Shown here in pieces: positions 6,805-14,941 of a DNA stretch of 64,000 nt. The translations under genes and the position numbers were made by a program. The notes under the pieces are model-generated. The model saw nothing but the letters and a program-made list of their open reading frames with translations, was not told the DNA's origin and made no database searches. This DNA is from Desulfonatronovibrio hydrogenovorans DSM 9292 (lineage in GTDB: Bacteria > Desulfobacterota > Desulfovibrionia > Desulfovibrionales > Desulfonatronovibrionaceae), in assembly GCF_000686525.1 (NCBI RefSeq), contig NZ_JMKT01000011.1:1-64000 (forward strand). The letters are read 5' to 3'. The stretch's first letter is position 1, and each line of letters starts with the position of its first letter.

Positions 6805-7130
6805 GCTGTCCTGAAATAGTCCATTGTTCAATAAAAGGGTTTGAGCCAGGCGGGTGCCTGGTCCGAAGCTTGATCCACTTTACAGCATCAGGGGGCCGGA
6901 TACAACTCCGGGCAGGGGGCCAGAAAGGGTGGGGGCCGGGGTATTTTGCCGGAAAAACGAAAGTTTTCAAGAGCATGGTTGCTTTTCAAGCCTTAAAAGG
7001 ATATTTCCGGATGAACAGAAAAGACCGGGTTTCCATGTTTACCTGAACCGAGAAAAACCCCCGGTTCAGGGTTCAGTTTAAAGACATCTTTAATCAGCAC
7101 TTCAGGTGTGCAGAGAGGATCAAGGGAAAA
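6805..7130. other. intergenic region between nfo and the STAS operon
   Basis: 326 bp between divergent genes, so it must hold the promoters of both. A near-repeat TTTTCAAG occurs at 6962-6969 and 6984-6991. A hairpin lies at 7042-7070 (separate entry). No clear sigma-70 -35/-10 pair was recognised, and no further gene is supported. Confidence 0.4.
7042..7070 (+). repeat. hairpin in the leader of the STAS operon
   Basis: CCTGAACCG (7042-7050) and CGGTTCAGG (7062-7070) form a perfect 9-bp stem with an 11-nt loop. It lies 61 bp before the STAS start codon and is not followed by a T-tract. It could be an operator palindrome or a leader RNA structure. Confidence 0.5.
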
Positions 7131-7460
7131 ATGGACATCACATGCACCAGAACCGACAAGGCACTGATCATTGAGGTCAGCGGCAGGCTGGATACAACCA
7201 CAGCTTCGGATTTTGAAGCCAGGAGCCTGGAAGAGATGGCTGACGCCAAGAATATCATTATTGATCTCAAACAGGTGGAATACGTGAGCAGTGCAGGGCT
7301 GAGGGGTATTCTGTCTGTAGGCAAGAAGGTCAGGGCTGAAGGCGGGACCCTGGTTTTCTGCAACCTCCAGGGCATGGTCCGGGAGGTTTTTGAGATTTCC
7401 GGATTCTCCTCCATATTCACCCTGCACGAGACCAGAGAGAAGGCCCTTGAAGGGTTCTGA
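7131..7460 (+). CDS. STAS-domain anti-sigma factor antagonist
   Basis: 109 residues, a single STAS domain of the SpoIIAA/RsbV class. The phosphorylation site is visible in DLKQVEYVSSAGLRGIL (the second Ser of SSAG is the usual target), with the conserved N-terminal strand ALIIEVSGRLD. In partner switching the unphosphorylated form binds the anti-sigma kinase and frees the sigma or effector. The ATG at 7131 has a GGATCAAGGGA ribosome site. The kinase gene follows with overlap, and a PP2C phosphatase that would dephosphorylate this protein lies two genes on. Confidence 0.92.
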   Translation: MDITCTRTDKALIIEVSGRLDTTTASDFEARSLEEMADAKNIIIDLKQVEYVSSAGLRGILSVGKKVRAEGGTLVFCNLQGMVREVFEISGFSSIFTLHETREKALEGF

Positions 7461-7875
7461 CGAGCTTGATTTCTCCTGGATCGAGCTTCCTGGAACTGGA
7501 GATAATCTGTCCGGATTTCAGGAGTTTGTCCTTGAGCAGGCCTCCCTGGGCAGGATGTCTGCAGGGGTTATCCAGAAAATCGAGCTGGTTGCTGAAGAAA
7601 TCCTGCTGAATATCATCAGACATGCCTATGGCCGGGAGGGGAGGGCCACAGTCAGGATTGGCTGCGCCGCCTCTGGCAGCGGATCTTTTCACATCAGGTT
7701 CATGGACTGGGGTGAGCCTTTCAACCCTCTGGAGCGAACAGACCCGGACACCACCCTGTCGGCTGAAGACCGTCAGGTGGGTGGACTGGGCATTCTGCTG
7801 ATCAAAAAGATGTCCGATCATGTCAAGTACACCAGGCAAGACAGCACAAATATCCTTGATGTCAGTTTCAGCTGA
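7447..7875 (+). CDS. RsbW/SpoIIAB-like serine kinase, anti-sigma type
   Basis: About 142 residues, HATPase_c_2 fold. The N-box ELVAEEILLNIIRHAYG (E, N and H of the ATP site) and the G-box GGLGILLIKKM are visible, with D-W-G in the middle motif FMDWGEPFNP. Expected to phosphorylate the STAS protein and to sequester a partner. The start is uncertain: the only plausible initiator is TTG at 7447, inside the STAS gene, preceded by GAGAAGG. No sigma factor gene is nearby, so the target may be elsewhere or not a sigma factor. Confidence 0.82.
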   Translation: MKGSDELDFSWIELPGTGDNLSGFQEFVLEQASLGRMSAGVIQKIELVAEEILLNIIRHAYGREGRATVRIGCAASGSGSFHIRFMDWGEPFNPLERTDPDTTLSAEDRQVGGLGILLIKKMSDHVKYTRQDSTNILDVSFS

Positions 7876-7957
7876 TGTTTTTCAATCAGCAACAAGGGCC
7901 TTGCTCAAGTCTTTTAGCCCGGGATAAAAAGAGCCCGGTTTGGGATGGAATTCTGGG

Positions 7958-8953
7958 ATGAGTTTTATTTTGAAGTATACACTGATCTTTATTCTCCTGA
8001 TACTGGTTTCTGGAATGCAGGTCCAGGCCGGGACCTTGGATGACAATGGTCTGCAGCAGGTCAGGTTTATTCCCCACTGGGTTCCCCAGGCCCAGTTTGC
8101 CGGGTATTATGTGGCCAAAGACAAGGGATTTTATGCCAGGCGCGGCCTTGATGTGGAAATCCTGCGGGGCGGACCGGACAGTCCGGCAAGTGAATTCCTG
8201 GCCCAGGGCCGGGCTGATTTTGCCTCCATGTTTCTGATCAACGGCCTGATTCTTCGCTCCCAGGGAGTGCCAGTGGTCAATGTCGGGCAGATGGTCCAGC
8301 GCTCAGCCCTGATGCTGGTGGCCAAAAAAGATTCAGGCATCCATTCGCCCATTGACCTCCAAGGCAGAAAAATATCTGTCTGGCCGGAGTTTGCAGCCCA
8401 GCCCCTGGCGTTTTTCAGCCGCTACCACCTCAATGTCACTACTGTGCATCAGGGCTATACCCTGAACCTGTTGCTCATGGATGGAGTCGATGCTGCCACA
8501 GCCATGTGGTATAATGAATACTATGCCCTGATCAATTCCGGTATCAATGCCAATGAACTGACCACATTTTTTTTGGCTGACTATGGCCTGAACTTTCCAG
8601 AAGACGGCCTTTACTGCCACGAATCACTGGTCCGAAATGAACCTGACCTGGTCCGGAACTTTGTCCAGGCCTCAATTGAAGGCTGGGAATACGCTTTTAA
8701 TAATCCTGAACAGGCCCTGGACATGGTCATGGAACGGGTCAATCAGGCCAATCTTCCCACCAACAGGGTCCATCAGAGGTGGATGCTGGACCGGATGAAA
8801 GATATCATCCAGCCGGCCGGATCCGACCGTCCTGCAGGATGGCTGGATGAGAGGGATTACGAGCTGGTTGCAGCCGAGCTTTTTGAGAATGAGGTCATCA
8901 CCCATATAGCGCCCTTCAGGAAATTTTATGTCCCGGATTTCAGCTCACCATAG
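7958..8953 (+). CDS. periplasmic NMT1/THI5-like substrate-binding protein
   Basis: 331 residues: a signal peptide (FILKYTLIFILLILVSG, cleavage near VQA-G), then an NMT1/SsuA-like type II binding fold with the characteristic opening IPHWVPQAQFAGYYVAKDKG and the segment GRADFASMFLINGLILRSQG. Proteins of this family bind thiamine precursors, alkylsulfonates, nitrate and similar ligands for ABC importers. No importer ATPase or permease is adjacent; the gene sits between the anti-sigma kinase and the membrane PP2C phosphatase and overlaps the latter by 26 bp. Inference: it feeds ligand information to that phosphatase. The ATG at 7958 is preferred over the TTG at 7940 for signal-peptide geometry. 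Confidence 0.85.
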   Translation: MSFILKYTLIFILLILVSGMQVQAGTLDDNGLQQVRFIPHWVPQAQFAGYYVAKDKGFYARRGLDVEILRGGPDSPASEFLAQGRADFASMFLINGLILRSQGVPVVNVGQMVQRSALMLVAKKDSGIHSPIDLQGRKISVWPEFAAQPLAFFSRYHLNVTTVHQGYTLNLLLMDGVDAATAMWYNEYYALINSGINANELTTFFLADYGLNFPEDGLYCHESLVRNEPDLVRNFVQASIEGWEYAFNNPEQALDMVMERVNQANLPTNRVHQRWMLDRMKDIIQPAGSDRPAGWLDERDYELVAAELFENEVITHIAPFRKFYVPDFSSP

Positions 8954-10892
8954 AAAGCAGCGTCTTTCATTCAGACTGGCTCTTTTTGTCCTGTCCAGTA
9001 CGGCCCTGTTTTTTCTGGGGGCCTTTGGCTATAATTATCTGTACTCCAAAAAGGTGGTCCTGAAAAACGTCCAGGAAAGCGCTTCCAATCTGACCCACTC
9101 CCTGGTGAATCGCCTTGAAGTCAAGGTTCAGGGTGTTGAGCAGATTCCGCGGTATCTGTCCCTGCGCATTGCCCAGTCCCGTCCCCCTGCCCAGGAGCTG
9201 GAAGACATGATCAAATCCATGCTTAAGGCCAATCCGGAAATATTCGGAGCAACAGTGGCTTTTGAGCCCTATGCAATGGATCCGGATCAGCATTATTTTG
9301 CCCCGTACCTGTTCAGGGACAATGAAGGAGATATTGCTGTTTCAGAACTTGGGGGAGAAGAATACCATTATTTCCACTGGGACTGGTACAGCATTCCCAG
9401 ACACCTGGAAATTCCGGTCTGGAGCGAGCCCTACTTTGATGAAGGCGGAGGGGGCATTCTCATGTCCACCTATTCAGTACCGTTTTACCGGGAAAACCGG
9501 GGCATCAGTCAGTTTCAGGGCGTGGTAACGGCTGATATCTGCCTGGAAGCCCTGGTCCGGCATTTTGCCGATGTACAGCTGTATGACACCGGGTATGCCT
9601 TTTTGATCAGCCGCAACGGCACGTTTGTGGCCCATCCGGATCCGGACAGGGTGATGCGCCAGGGCATATTCAGTGTGGCTGAGGAAATGGGCATGCCTGA
9701 ACTGCGGATCATTGGCCGGGACATGATCCGGGGAGCAAGGGGGTTTGCCCATGTCACCAGCGTTCACACCGGCCAGGACTCCCTGCTTTACTATGACCAT
9801 GTCAAGTCCACAGGCTGGTCTGTCGGGGTGATGATCCCCAAGGATGAAATATACTCGGACATTGTTGCCCTGAACCACACAGTGGTCCTGATCGGAATGG
9901 CCGGGTTTGCCATTCTTTTTCTGGTAATTGTTGCAATTTCCAAGAGTATTACCAGGCCTCTGCACTCCCTGGTCAGCACCACCAGGGAAATCGCCAGGGG
10001 TAATCTGGATGTTGACCTGCCCCGGGTCAGGGTAAATGACGAGGTTGGGCAGCTTTCCCGGTCCGTTGACCAGATGCGTCTGGCCTTGAAGGAGTATATT
10101 TCAGACCTGACAGAAACCACCCGGGCCAAGGAGCGGATCGAAAGCGAGCTTAAGATCGCCCGGAATATTCAGATGAATTTTTTGCCCAAAAAGTTTCCGC
10201 CCTTTCCAAACAGACATGAATTCGACATCTATGCCATGCTGGAGCCGGCCAAGGAGGTGGGGGGGGATCTGTACGACTTTTTCTTCCTGGATGAAGATCA
10301 TTTGTTTTTTTCAGTGGGCGATGTATCGGACAAGGGAGTGCCTGCAGCCTTGTTCATGGCTGTGACCAAGACCCTGATCAAAGGCATTGCCGAGCAGGGC
10401 CTTGAGCCTTCGGACATCCTGGCCCGGGTTAATAATGAACTCTGCCAGGGCAACGATTCATGCATGTTTGTGACTCTGTTCTGCGGAATTCTGGATCTGA
10501 GGACCGGAGAGCTGAAATATTCCAGTGCAGGCCATAATCCTCCGCTTTTGCTCAAAAAGGGGCAGGATCCAAAGTGGCTGCCCCTGCCTCAGGGCATGGT
10601 CCTTGGAGGCATGGAGGATATGGTGTTTAAAACCATGAAAACCAGTCTTGCCCCTGGAGACAAGCTTCTCATGTATACCGACGGGGTGACTGAGGCCATG
10701 GACTCGGATCAGAAGCTGTATTCAGAAAACAGGCTTAAAAGTGAGGCCAGGGCAATGATCCGGGATGAGTCCCAGGATCTGGTCAAGGGCATCCTGAATT
10801 CTGTGCACAGATTTGCCAGGAATGTACCCCAGTCTGATGATATCACCCTGATGGTCCTGGCATACAAGGGCAGTTCAGGATCTGCTTCCTGA
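8928..10892 (+). CDS. Cache-HAMP-PP2C (RsbU-like) membrane phosphatase
   Basis: 654 residues. TM1 is at about 15-37, a double-Cache-type extracellular sensor at about 40-310 (WSEPYFDEGGGGILMSTYSVPF is the usual Cache strand motif), TM2 at 316-337, HAMP at 338-392 and a coiled linker. A SpoIIE/RsbU phosphatase domain covers 423-645 with the metal-binding Asp residues in GGDLYD (445-450), GDVSDKG (464-470), YTDGVTE (583-589) and DDIT (637-640). It should dephosphorylate the STAS protein upstream when its sensor is engaged. The ATG has CAGGAAATTTT before it and overlaps the binding-protein gene, arguing for coupled synthesis. Confidence 0.93.
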   Translation: MSRISAHHRKQRLSFRLALFVLSSTALFFLGAFGYNYLYSKKVVLKNVQESASNLTHSLVNRLEVKVQGVEQIPRYLSLRIAQSRPPAQELEDMIKSMLKANPEIFGATVAFEPYAMDPDQHYFAPYLFRDNEGDIAVSELGGEEYHYFHWDWYSIPRHLEIPVWSEPYFDEGGGGILMSTYSVPFYRENRGISQFQGVVTADICLEALVRHFADVQLYDTGYAFLISRNGTFVAHPDPDRVMRQGIFSVAEEMGMPELRIIGRDMIRGARGFAHVTSVHTGQDSLLYYDHVKSTGWSVGVMIPKDEIYSDIVALNHTVVLIGMAGFAILFLVIVAISKSITRPLHSLVSTTREIARGNLDVDLPRVRVNDEVGQLSRSVDQMRLALKEYISDLTETTRAKERIESELKIARNIQMNFLPKKFPPFPNRHEFDIYAMLEPAKEVGGDLYDFFFLDEDHLFFSVGDVSDKGVPAALFMAVTKTLIKGIAEQGLEPSDILARVNNELCQGNDSCMFVTLFCGILDLRTGELKYSSAGHNPPLLLKKGQDPKWLPLPQGMVLGGMEDMVFKTMKTSLAPGDKLLMYTDGVTEAMDSDQKLYSENRLKSEARAMIRDESQDLVKGILNSVHRFARNVPQSDDITLMVLAYKGSSGSAS

Positions 10893-10912
10893 TATTCCCA
10901 GCCCCGGGCAGG

Positions 10913-12295
10913 CTATGATGGTTCAGCCACCAGGACCATTCTGGTGAGCCGCTCCACCAGAAGTCCCTGGGGACGGATCAGAAAGAACATCTCCTGGCCG
11001 GGCTCCAGGGAAGTGATCACGGTCCGGCCAATGACCCACCTGCCCGGATCCCGGAAAGGCCTCCAGGTCCTTAAACCCCACATGGAATGATAAGCTGCTA
11101 TCCGGCCGGTTTCCCGGTCCTGCCCGATGTAAAGCATGACATGCCCGGGCATGTACAGGATGGTCAGCCAGGGTTGACCCTGCTCAGCAATCAGTTCTTT
11201 TTTTTGGGCTGGATCAAGTCCGTCCAGTTCAATCACCTGCCCGGCCTCAGCCTGTCCCCTTGAATTCCGGGGCAGAAAAAGGCCGAATCCAGCCAGAAAA
11301 TCCTTGAGCAGGGCTGAACAGTCCCGGTTTTCATAAAGTCCCCCCCAGCCGTAGGCCTGGCCCATCATGGCATTGGCAATCCTGGAAAAATTGGCCTGAG
11401 TTGGCTTGAAAGGCATCCTGTGCAGAGCATGTCTGGGTACGGATGCTGGAATGATTCGGGCGCTGCCGGTATGGTGACGGACTGGGACCAGGACCTGGAA
11501 AGAATCTGGGCAGGGCTGGTCCGGGGCCAGGGGCAGGGCCATGCCCACCCGGCCGGAGACAAGGAATGATCCGTTACTGCTGAGCATGGGGATGTCATCA
11601 GCTGTGAAACCGGCCAAAGAACCGCTTTGATAGGAACTGATAAAATCGGCATCAACCAGGGCCAGTTCATGCCACCTGATCCAGCCGGCGGCAAAGTCGG
11701 TTTCAGCCAGGGCCCATTGCTGATCCCTGCTCACATGGGTGATGAGTACAGGGGTTCCAGCCGGGACCAGGGTGTTCTGCATGTAATCAAAGGGAAAGCC
11801 CTGTCCTGGCCGGGATGGATCAAAAAAGACCGGCCGGCTGGTGGGCAATACCCGCATGGATGCATGGACCACGGTGATCCCTGGCTGGTGGGTTGAAGGG
11901 TATCCGTCCTGATCAGCTCTGCGTTCCATCTCCTGGATCCAGGTCCGGGGCAGGGGCAGGTTATTTGGACCAAAGAGATCCCTGGATGCGTAGCTGCGCA
12001 GTCCCCAGAAGACCTCATGCCCGGAAAATCTTGGATTATCCCGGTGCCAGGGCCGGTAAAACCTGTCCAGAAAATCATGGTAGAACCGGTCCTGGGCCTC
12101 CGGGCTGATGAGCAGGCTGTCCGGATGGGACACATACTGGGCTGCATCCTGGGGCAGGACCTCCAGGTCCCGGATCATACCGGGCTGCCTGGCAGCACAG
12201 GCCCCTAAAATAAGGCACAGGAGGAGCAGCACTGTTTTGGCCGTGGATGGTAAAATAGCCATGCCTCTGGTCCATTTGATCTGGTTGTGAATCAT
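10913..12295 (-). CDS. SH3-domain NlpC/P60 lipoprotein hydrolase
   Basis: Up to 460 residues. A lipoprotein signal peptide ends in LILGAC (lipobox LGAC). An SH3b-like middle region follows (WALAETDFAAGWIRW is typical). The C-terminal NlpC/P60 (C40) peptidase has catalytic Cys in YENRDCSALLKDF and His in MPGHVMLYIG. It is expected to cleave peptide stems of peptidoglycan at the outer membrane face of the periplasm. The start is uncertain: ATG 12295 or ATG 12262, the latter giving a more normal signal peptide but with AGAGG only one base away. Last gene of a minus-strand run of exported proteins. Confidence 0.88.
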   Translation of the reverse strand: MIHNQIKWTRGMAILPSTAKTVLLLLCLILGACAARQPGMIRDLEVLPQDAAQYVSHPDSLLISPEAQDRFYHDFLDRFYRPWHRDNPRFSGHEVFWGLRSYASRDLFGPNNLPLPRTWIQEMERRADQDGYPSTHQPGITVVHASMRVLPTSRPVFFDPSRPGQGFPFDYMQNTLVPAGTPVLITHVSRDQQWALAETDFAAGWIRWHELALVDADFISSYQSGSLAGFTADDIPMLSSNGSFLVSGRVGMALPLAPDQPCPDSFQVLVPVRHHTGSARIIPASVPRHALHRMPFKPTQANFSRIANAMMGQAYGWGGLYENRDCSALLKDFLAGFGLFLPRNSRGQAEAGQVIELDGLDPAQKKELIAEQGQPWLTILYMPGHVMLYIGQDRETGRIAAYHSMWGLRTWRPFRDPGRWVIGRTVITSLEPGQEMFFLIRPQGLLVERLTRMVLVAEPS

Positions 12296-12357
12296 TTTAA
12301 CTTATGGCGGCTGCAAGCATGAAGGACTTAATTATTAGCGGTCCTGTCTGGATTGAG

Positions 12358-12771
12358 CTATTGTGAAACAGTTACAGGCTCATCCAGGATTCCGGCGTAG
12401 AATACGATTATTCTGGCGGGTTCCTGGCCCTGACTCAGCCCGTAATGCCATTTGTCCACCACTTCGACAATGGCATCCCCGGGTTCAAGGATCAGGACCT
12501 CACCCTGTTCTGTAATAACAGCCAGTTCTCCCTGGAGCAGGACTCCTGCATTGATGACCGGGTGTAAATGCATGGGCAACTCTGTCCCTGCAGGGATGGA
12601 TATTTCCAGAATGGTTATTTCAGGCTGACCCTTAGGGTATGTTGGCAGGAGCTGTCCGTCCCAGCTTTTGCTGGTCCGGGCCAGGACCCGGACTTGAGGA
12701 TCTGAGGACTCTGCCCGGGCTGAAAACGGAACAAGTATGATCAGGGCCAGAACCAGACACCAGTATTTCAT
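12358..12771 (-). CDS. periplasmic cupin protein
   Basis: 137 residues: a signal peptide (CLVLALIILVPFSARA), then a cupin_2 barrel with first-motif ligands in LPMHLHPVINAGVLLQGE and the second in LEPGDAIVEVVDKWHYG. Its ATG overlaps the stop of the GH3 gene (ATGA), so it is translated with it. The ligand is unknown; in this context a cell-wall sugar or a metal are guesses only. Confidence 0.82.
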   Translation of the reverse strand: MKYWCLVLALIILVPFSARAESSDPQVRVLARTSKSWDGQLLPTYPKGQPEITILEISIPAGTELPMHLHPVINAGVLLQGELAVITEQGEVLILEPGDAIVEVVDKWHYGLSQGQEPARIIVFYAGILDEPVTVSQ

Positions 12772-13922
12772 GAAGATCGGTCTCCTTTTTCTTGAAGGTC
12801 CTTTTTGAGTTTGATGATCCGGGCAAAGGACTCGTTAATTCTTTTTTCAGGAATTCTTCCCTGTTTGACCAGCTCCAGGATCACTCCCCCGGCTCGGGCA
12901 GCAATATCCTGTTCATAAACCAGGTTGTTTCCAAAAATGATCATGTCGGCACCAGCCATGATGGTCTGTTCCAGGGCGGTTTCCAGGCCGAAATGGTCTG
13001 TAATGGCCTTCATCTGCATGTCATCAGAGATGATCACTCCGTCATAACCCATCCTGGTCCGCAACAGGCCGGTCAGGGTGGCATGGGACAGGGTGGCCGG
13101 CCATTCAGGGTCCAGATGAGCATTAAACACATGGGCGGTCATGACCATGTCTGCACCGGGTGATTCAAAAAGCAGGGCATAGGGCTCAAGTTCAACTGCA
13201 GACCAGGTCTCAGTGACATCAGTAAAGCCCAGATGGGAATCCCGGGTTGAACTGCCGTGACCTGGAAAGTGTTTCAGGGCAGTTAATACCCCCAACTCAC
13301 GGTGGCTGGCAACAACCCGGTCCGCATGCCGGGCAACCAGGCCTGGATCAGAGGAAAAGCTCCGCTCTAAAAGACCGATGACCGGGTTGTCCGGATTGGT
13401 ATTAACGTCCACCACCGGGGCCAGATTCAGATTGATGCCCAGGTCCTGCAGGGTGGAAGCGGTTTGAGAAGCATACCTTGAAGTCAGATCCGGGTCATTT
13501 TGCAGGCCGAGCCAGGCCTGGGACACTGATTCTGGAAAACCCCGGTCCTGCTTCAGCCTTGCTACTCTCCCCCCTTCCTGGTCCACAGCAATGAACAAGG
13601 GGGTGGGGCTGGCCGACTGCAGGGCATTTGTCAGCTCTCTGAGCTGGTCCGGTGAAAGGATGTTTCGGTCCGGACTGCGCTGGGCAACATCGTAATCAAA
13701 CAGGATCACTCCCCCCACCAGGCCTTGCTGGATATCCCTGATTATGGGGCTTTTTTCATCCACATGAGTACCCCGGAACCCGACCATGAGCATCTGCCCG
13801 ATCTGCATGGCCAGTTCTTTGTCCTGATCTGGGCCGGCCTGGCAGCTGGCAGCAAATCCAAATGAAACCGCCAGCCAGACCAGGAGGACCGGGATTATTT
13901 TTCTGGACTGGAAATGGATCAT
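12768..13922 (-). CDS. GH3 beta-N-acetylhexosaminidase (NagZ-like), exported
   Basis: 384 residues: a signal peptide (IPVLLVWLAVSFGFAASCQA), then a family 3 glycoside hydrolase. The NagZ hallmark KHFPGHG followed by the S-R-D-S-H dyad (the His-Asp general acid/base pair) is present, plus the nucleophile Asp in VIISDDMQMKAI and the DQEGGRVARL loop. NagZ removes GlcNAc from muropeptides. E. coli NagZ is cytoplasmic, so a secreted form would act on periplasmic wall fragments. The ATG at 13922 overlaps the pentapeptide gene stop (ATGA) and was chosen for that and the signal peptide. Cys in AASCQA could also make it a lipoprotein. Confidence 0.9.
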   Translation of the reverse strand: MIHFQSRKIIPVLLVWLAVSFGFAASCQAGPDQDKELAMQIGQMLMVGFRGTHVDEKSPIIRDIQQGLVGGVILFDYDVAQRSPDRNILSPDQLRELTNALQSASPTPLFIAVDQEGGRVARLKQDRGFPESVSQAWLGLQNDPDLTSRYASQTASTLQDLGINLNLAPVVDVNTNPDNPVIGLLERSFSSDPGLVARHADRVVASHRELGVLTALKHFPGHGSSTRDSHLGFTDVTETWSAVELEPYALLFESPGADMVMTAHVFNAHLDPEWPATLSHATLTGLLRTRMGYDGVIISDDMQMKAITDHFGLETALEQTIMAGADMIIFGNNLVYEQDIAARAGGVILELVKQGRIPEKRINESFARIIKLKKDLQEKGDRSS

Positions 13923-14284
13923 CTGCACACCCCCATGGAACCAAAGGCGCAGACCCGGCCGTCTGTCCAGATGGCCCTGCTCAGGTCGGCATTGGTCAAG
14001 GCTGCTCCTTCCATTCTGGCCCCATACAGATAGGCATGAATAAGCCTGGCATTGGTCAGGTTGGCATTTCTTAGATCTGCGTTTTTGAGATAAGCGCCCT
14101 GCAGGTTGATTCCTGCAAGGTTTGCTCCCTGCAGACAGACCCCGGGGCATCTGGTGTAAGGCTGAAGGACGCAGCTGTCCATGACCTGCTGGGCCGGGGC
14201 AGGTCCGGATAGAAAAAGCACTGCCAGAAAGAGCATTGATCCAGCAGTGATAAGCATGGTTCTTGAGAGTCTGAACATGTCCAT
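13919..14284 (-). CDS. exported pentapeptide-repeat protein
   Basis: 121 residues: a signal peptide (MLITAGSMLFLAVLFLSGPAPAQ) and about eight pentapeptide repeats of the A(N/D)LxN kind (CLQGANLAGINLQGAYLKNA, then DLRNANLTNARL and on). These build a right-handed four-sided beta-helix. Paired cysteines flank the repeats (C-x6-C-x3-C before, C-x6-C after) and may form disulfides. Role unknown, presumably a periplasmic scaffold. Coupled to the GH3 gene by a four-base overlap. Confidence 0.85.
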   Translation of the reverse strand: MDMFRLSRTMLITAGSMLFLAVLFLSGPAPAQQVMDSCVLQPYTRCPGVCLQGANLAGINLQGAYLKNADLRNANLTNARLIHAYLYGARMEGAALTNADLSRAIWTDGRVCAFGSMGVCR

Positions 14285-14359
14285 CTCCTTCAGGGTATCA
14301 GCCTGATAAGGGCTTTTTCAACACTACTGTCAGGGTCTCCTGGTCATTATCAGGACAAG

Positions 14360-14641
14360 TTAATGATTTGTCAGGTACATGAGCACAGCCAGGCGTTCCT
14401 CCTGGTTCAGCAGGCCATGGCGCTTGGCCTTCATCCGATCCACTGTTCTTTCCCAGAAGGCCAGATTCTGTCCGGTTCGACGGTTAATGCGCTCCAATCC
14501 ATGGCAACTGCTGCAGCGGTTCTGGACCAGGATTTCTCCCTGTTTCTGCAAAGATCCTGCCTCAATGCTCACAACAGGGTCCAGACCATAAAGGATGGCA
14601 ACGCAAAAACAGATCCCGATGAAAGTAAAGATTTTTGGCAT
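14360..14641 (-). CDS. small monohaem c-type cytochrome
   Basis: 93 residues: a signal peptide (IFTFIGICFCVAILYG), then one haem-binding motif CSSCH and a downstream Met in RMKAKRHGLLNQEERLAVLMYL that could be the second axial ligand. Expected to be a periplasmic electron carrier. The ATG at 14641 has an AGGAG ribosome site 8 bp away. It is the first gene of the exported-protein run that continues with the pentapeptide, GH3, cupin and NlpC genes. Confidence 0.85.
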   Translation of the reverse strand: MPKIFTFIGICFCVAILYGLDPVVSIEAGSLQKQGEILVQNRCSSCHGLERINRRTGQNLAFWERTVDRMKAKRHGLLNQEERLAVLMYLTNH

Positions 14642-14941
14642 AGTCAGGGCTCCTGTAAAGAGATTTTTTATTTCAAGGCCTGGAAACTACCAGGAACAGG
14701 TCAGGCTGATCCGGGTATCTTTCCTGTCCTTCAATTATTGTGCCTCACTAAGATATTGGCTGCAGACAAGGTTTTTGGCCGGTCATGAGCTAAGGCAGGA
14801 AGGGTTGTCTGCCCAAAAAGTCTGCATCATGGCCAACTATGTTGGCCATGGCCAGAGCCCCAGGTAAGTCAATGCAGGGTTCTCCTGGTGTGGTTCAGAT
14901 TAACAGGTCTGACTATCTTCCAGCCGGTTCACGGATCAGGC
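14642..14941. other. intergenic region upstream of the cytochrome gene
   Basis: 300 bp between the end of the ABC permease gene and the cytochrome start, both on the minus strand. It contains a perfect 10-bp inverted repeat with a 3-nt loop (CATGGCCAAC at 14828-14837, GTTGGCCATG at 14841-14850). On the minus strand a short T5 run follows 8 nt after the hairpin, so it may be a weak terminator for the efflux operon or an operator for the cytochrome operon. No gene was seen. Confidence 0.45.

Noticed and set aside
14363-14867. Plus-strand frames over the cytochrome gene and the gap beside it
   Set aside because: No ribosome sites or domains; the CSSCH motif with signal peptide clearly places the gene on the minus strand.
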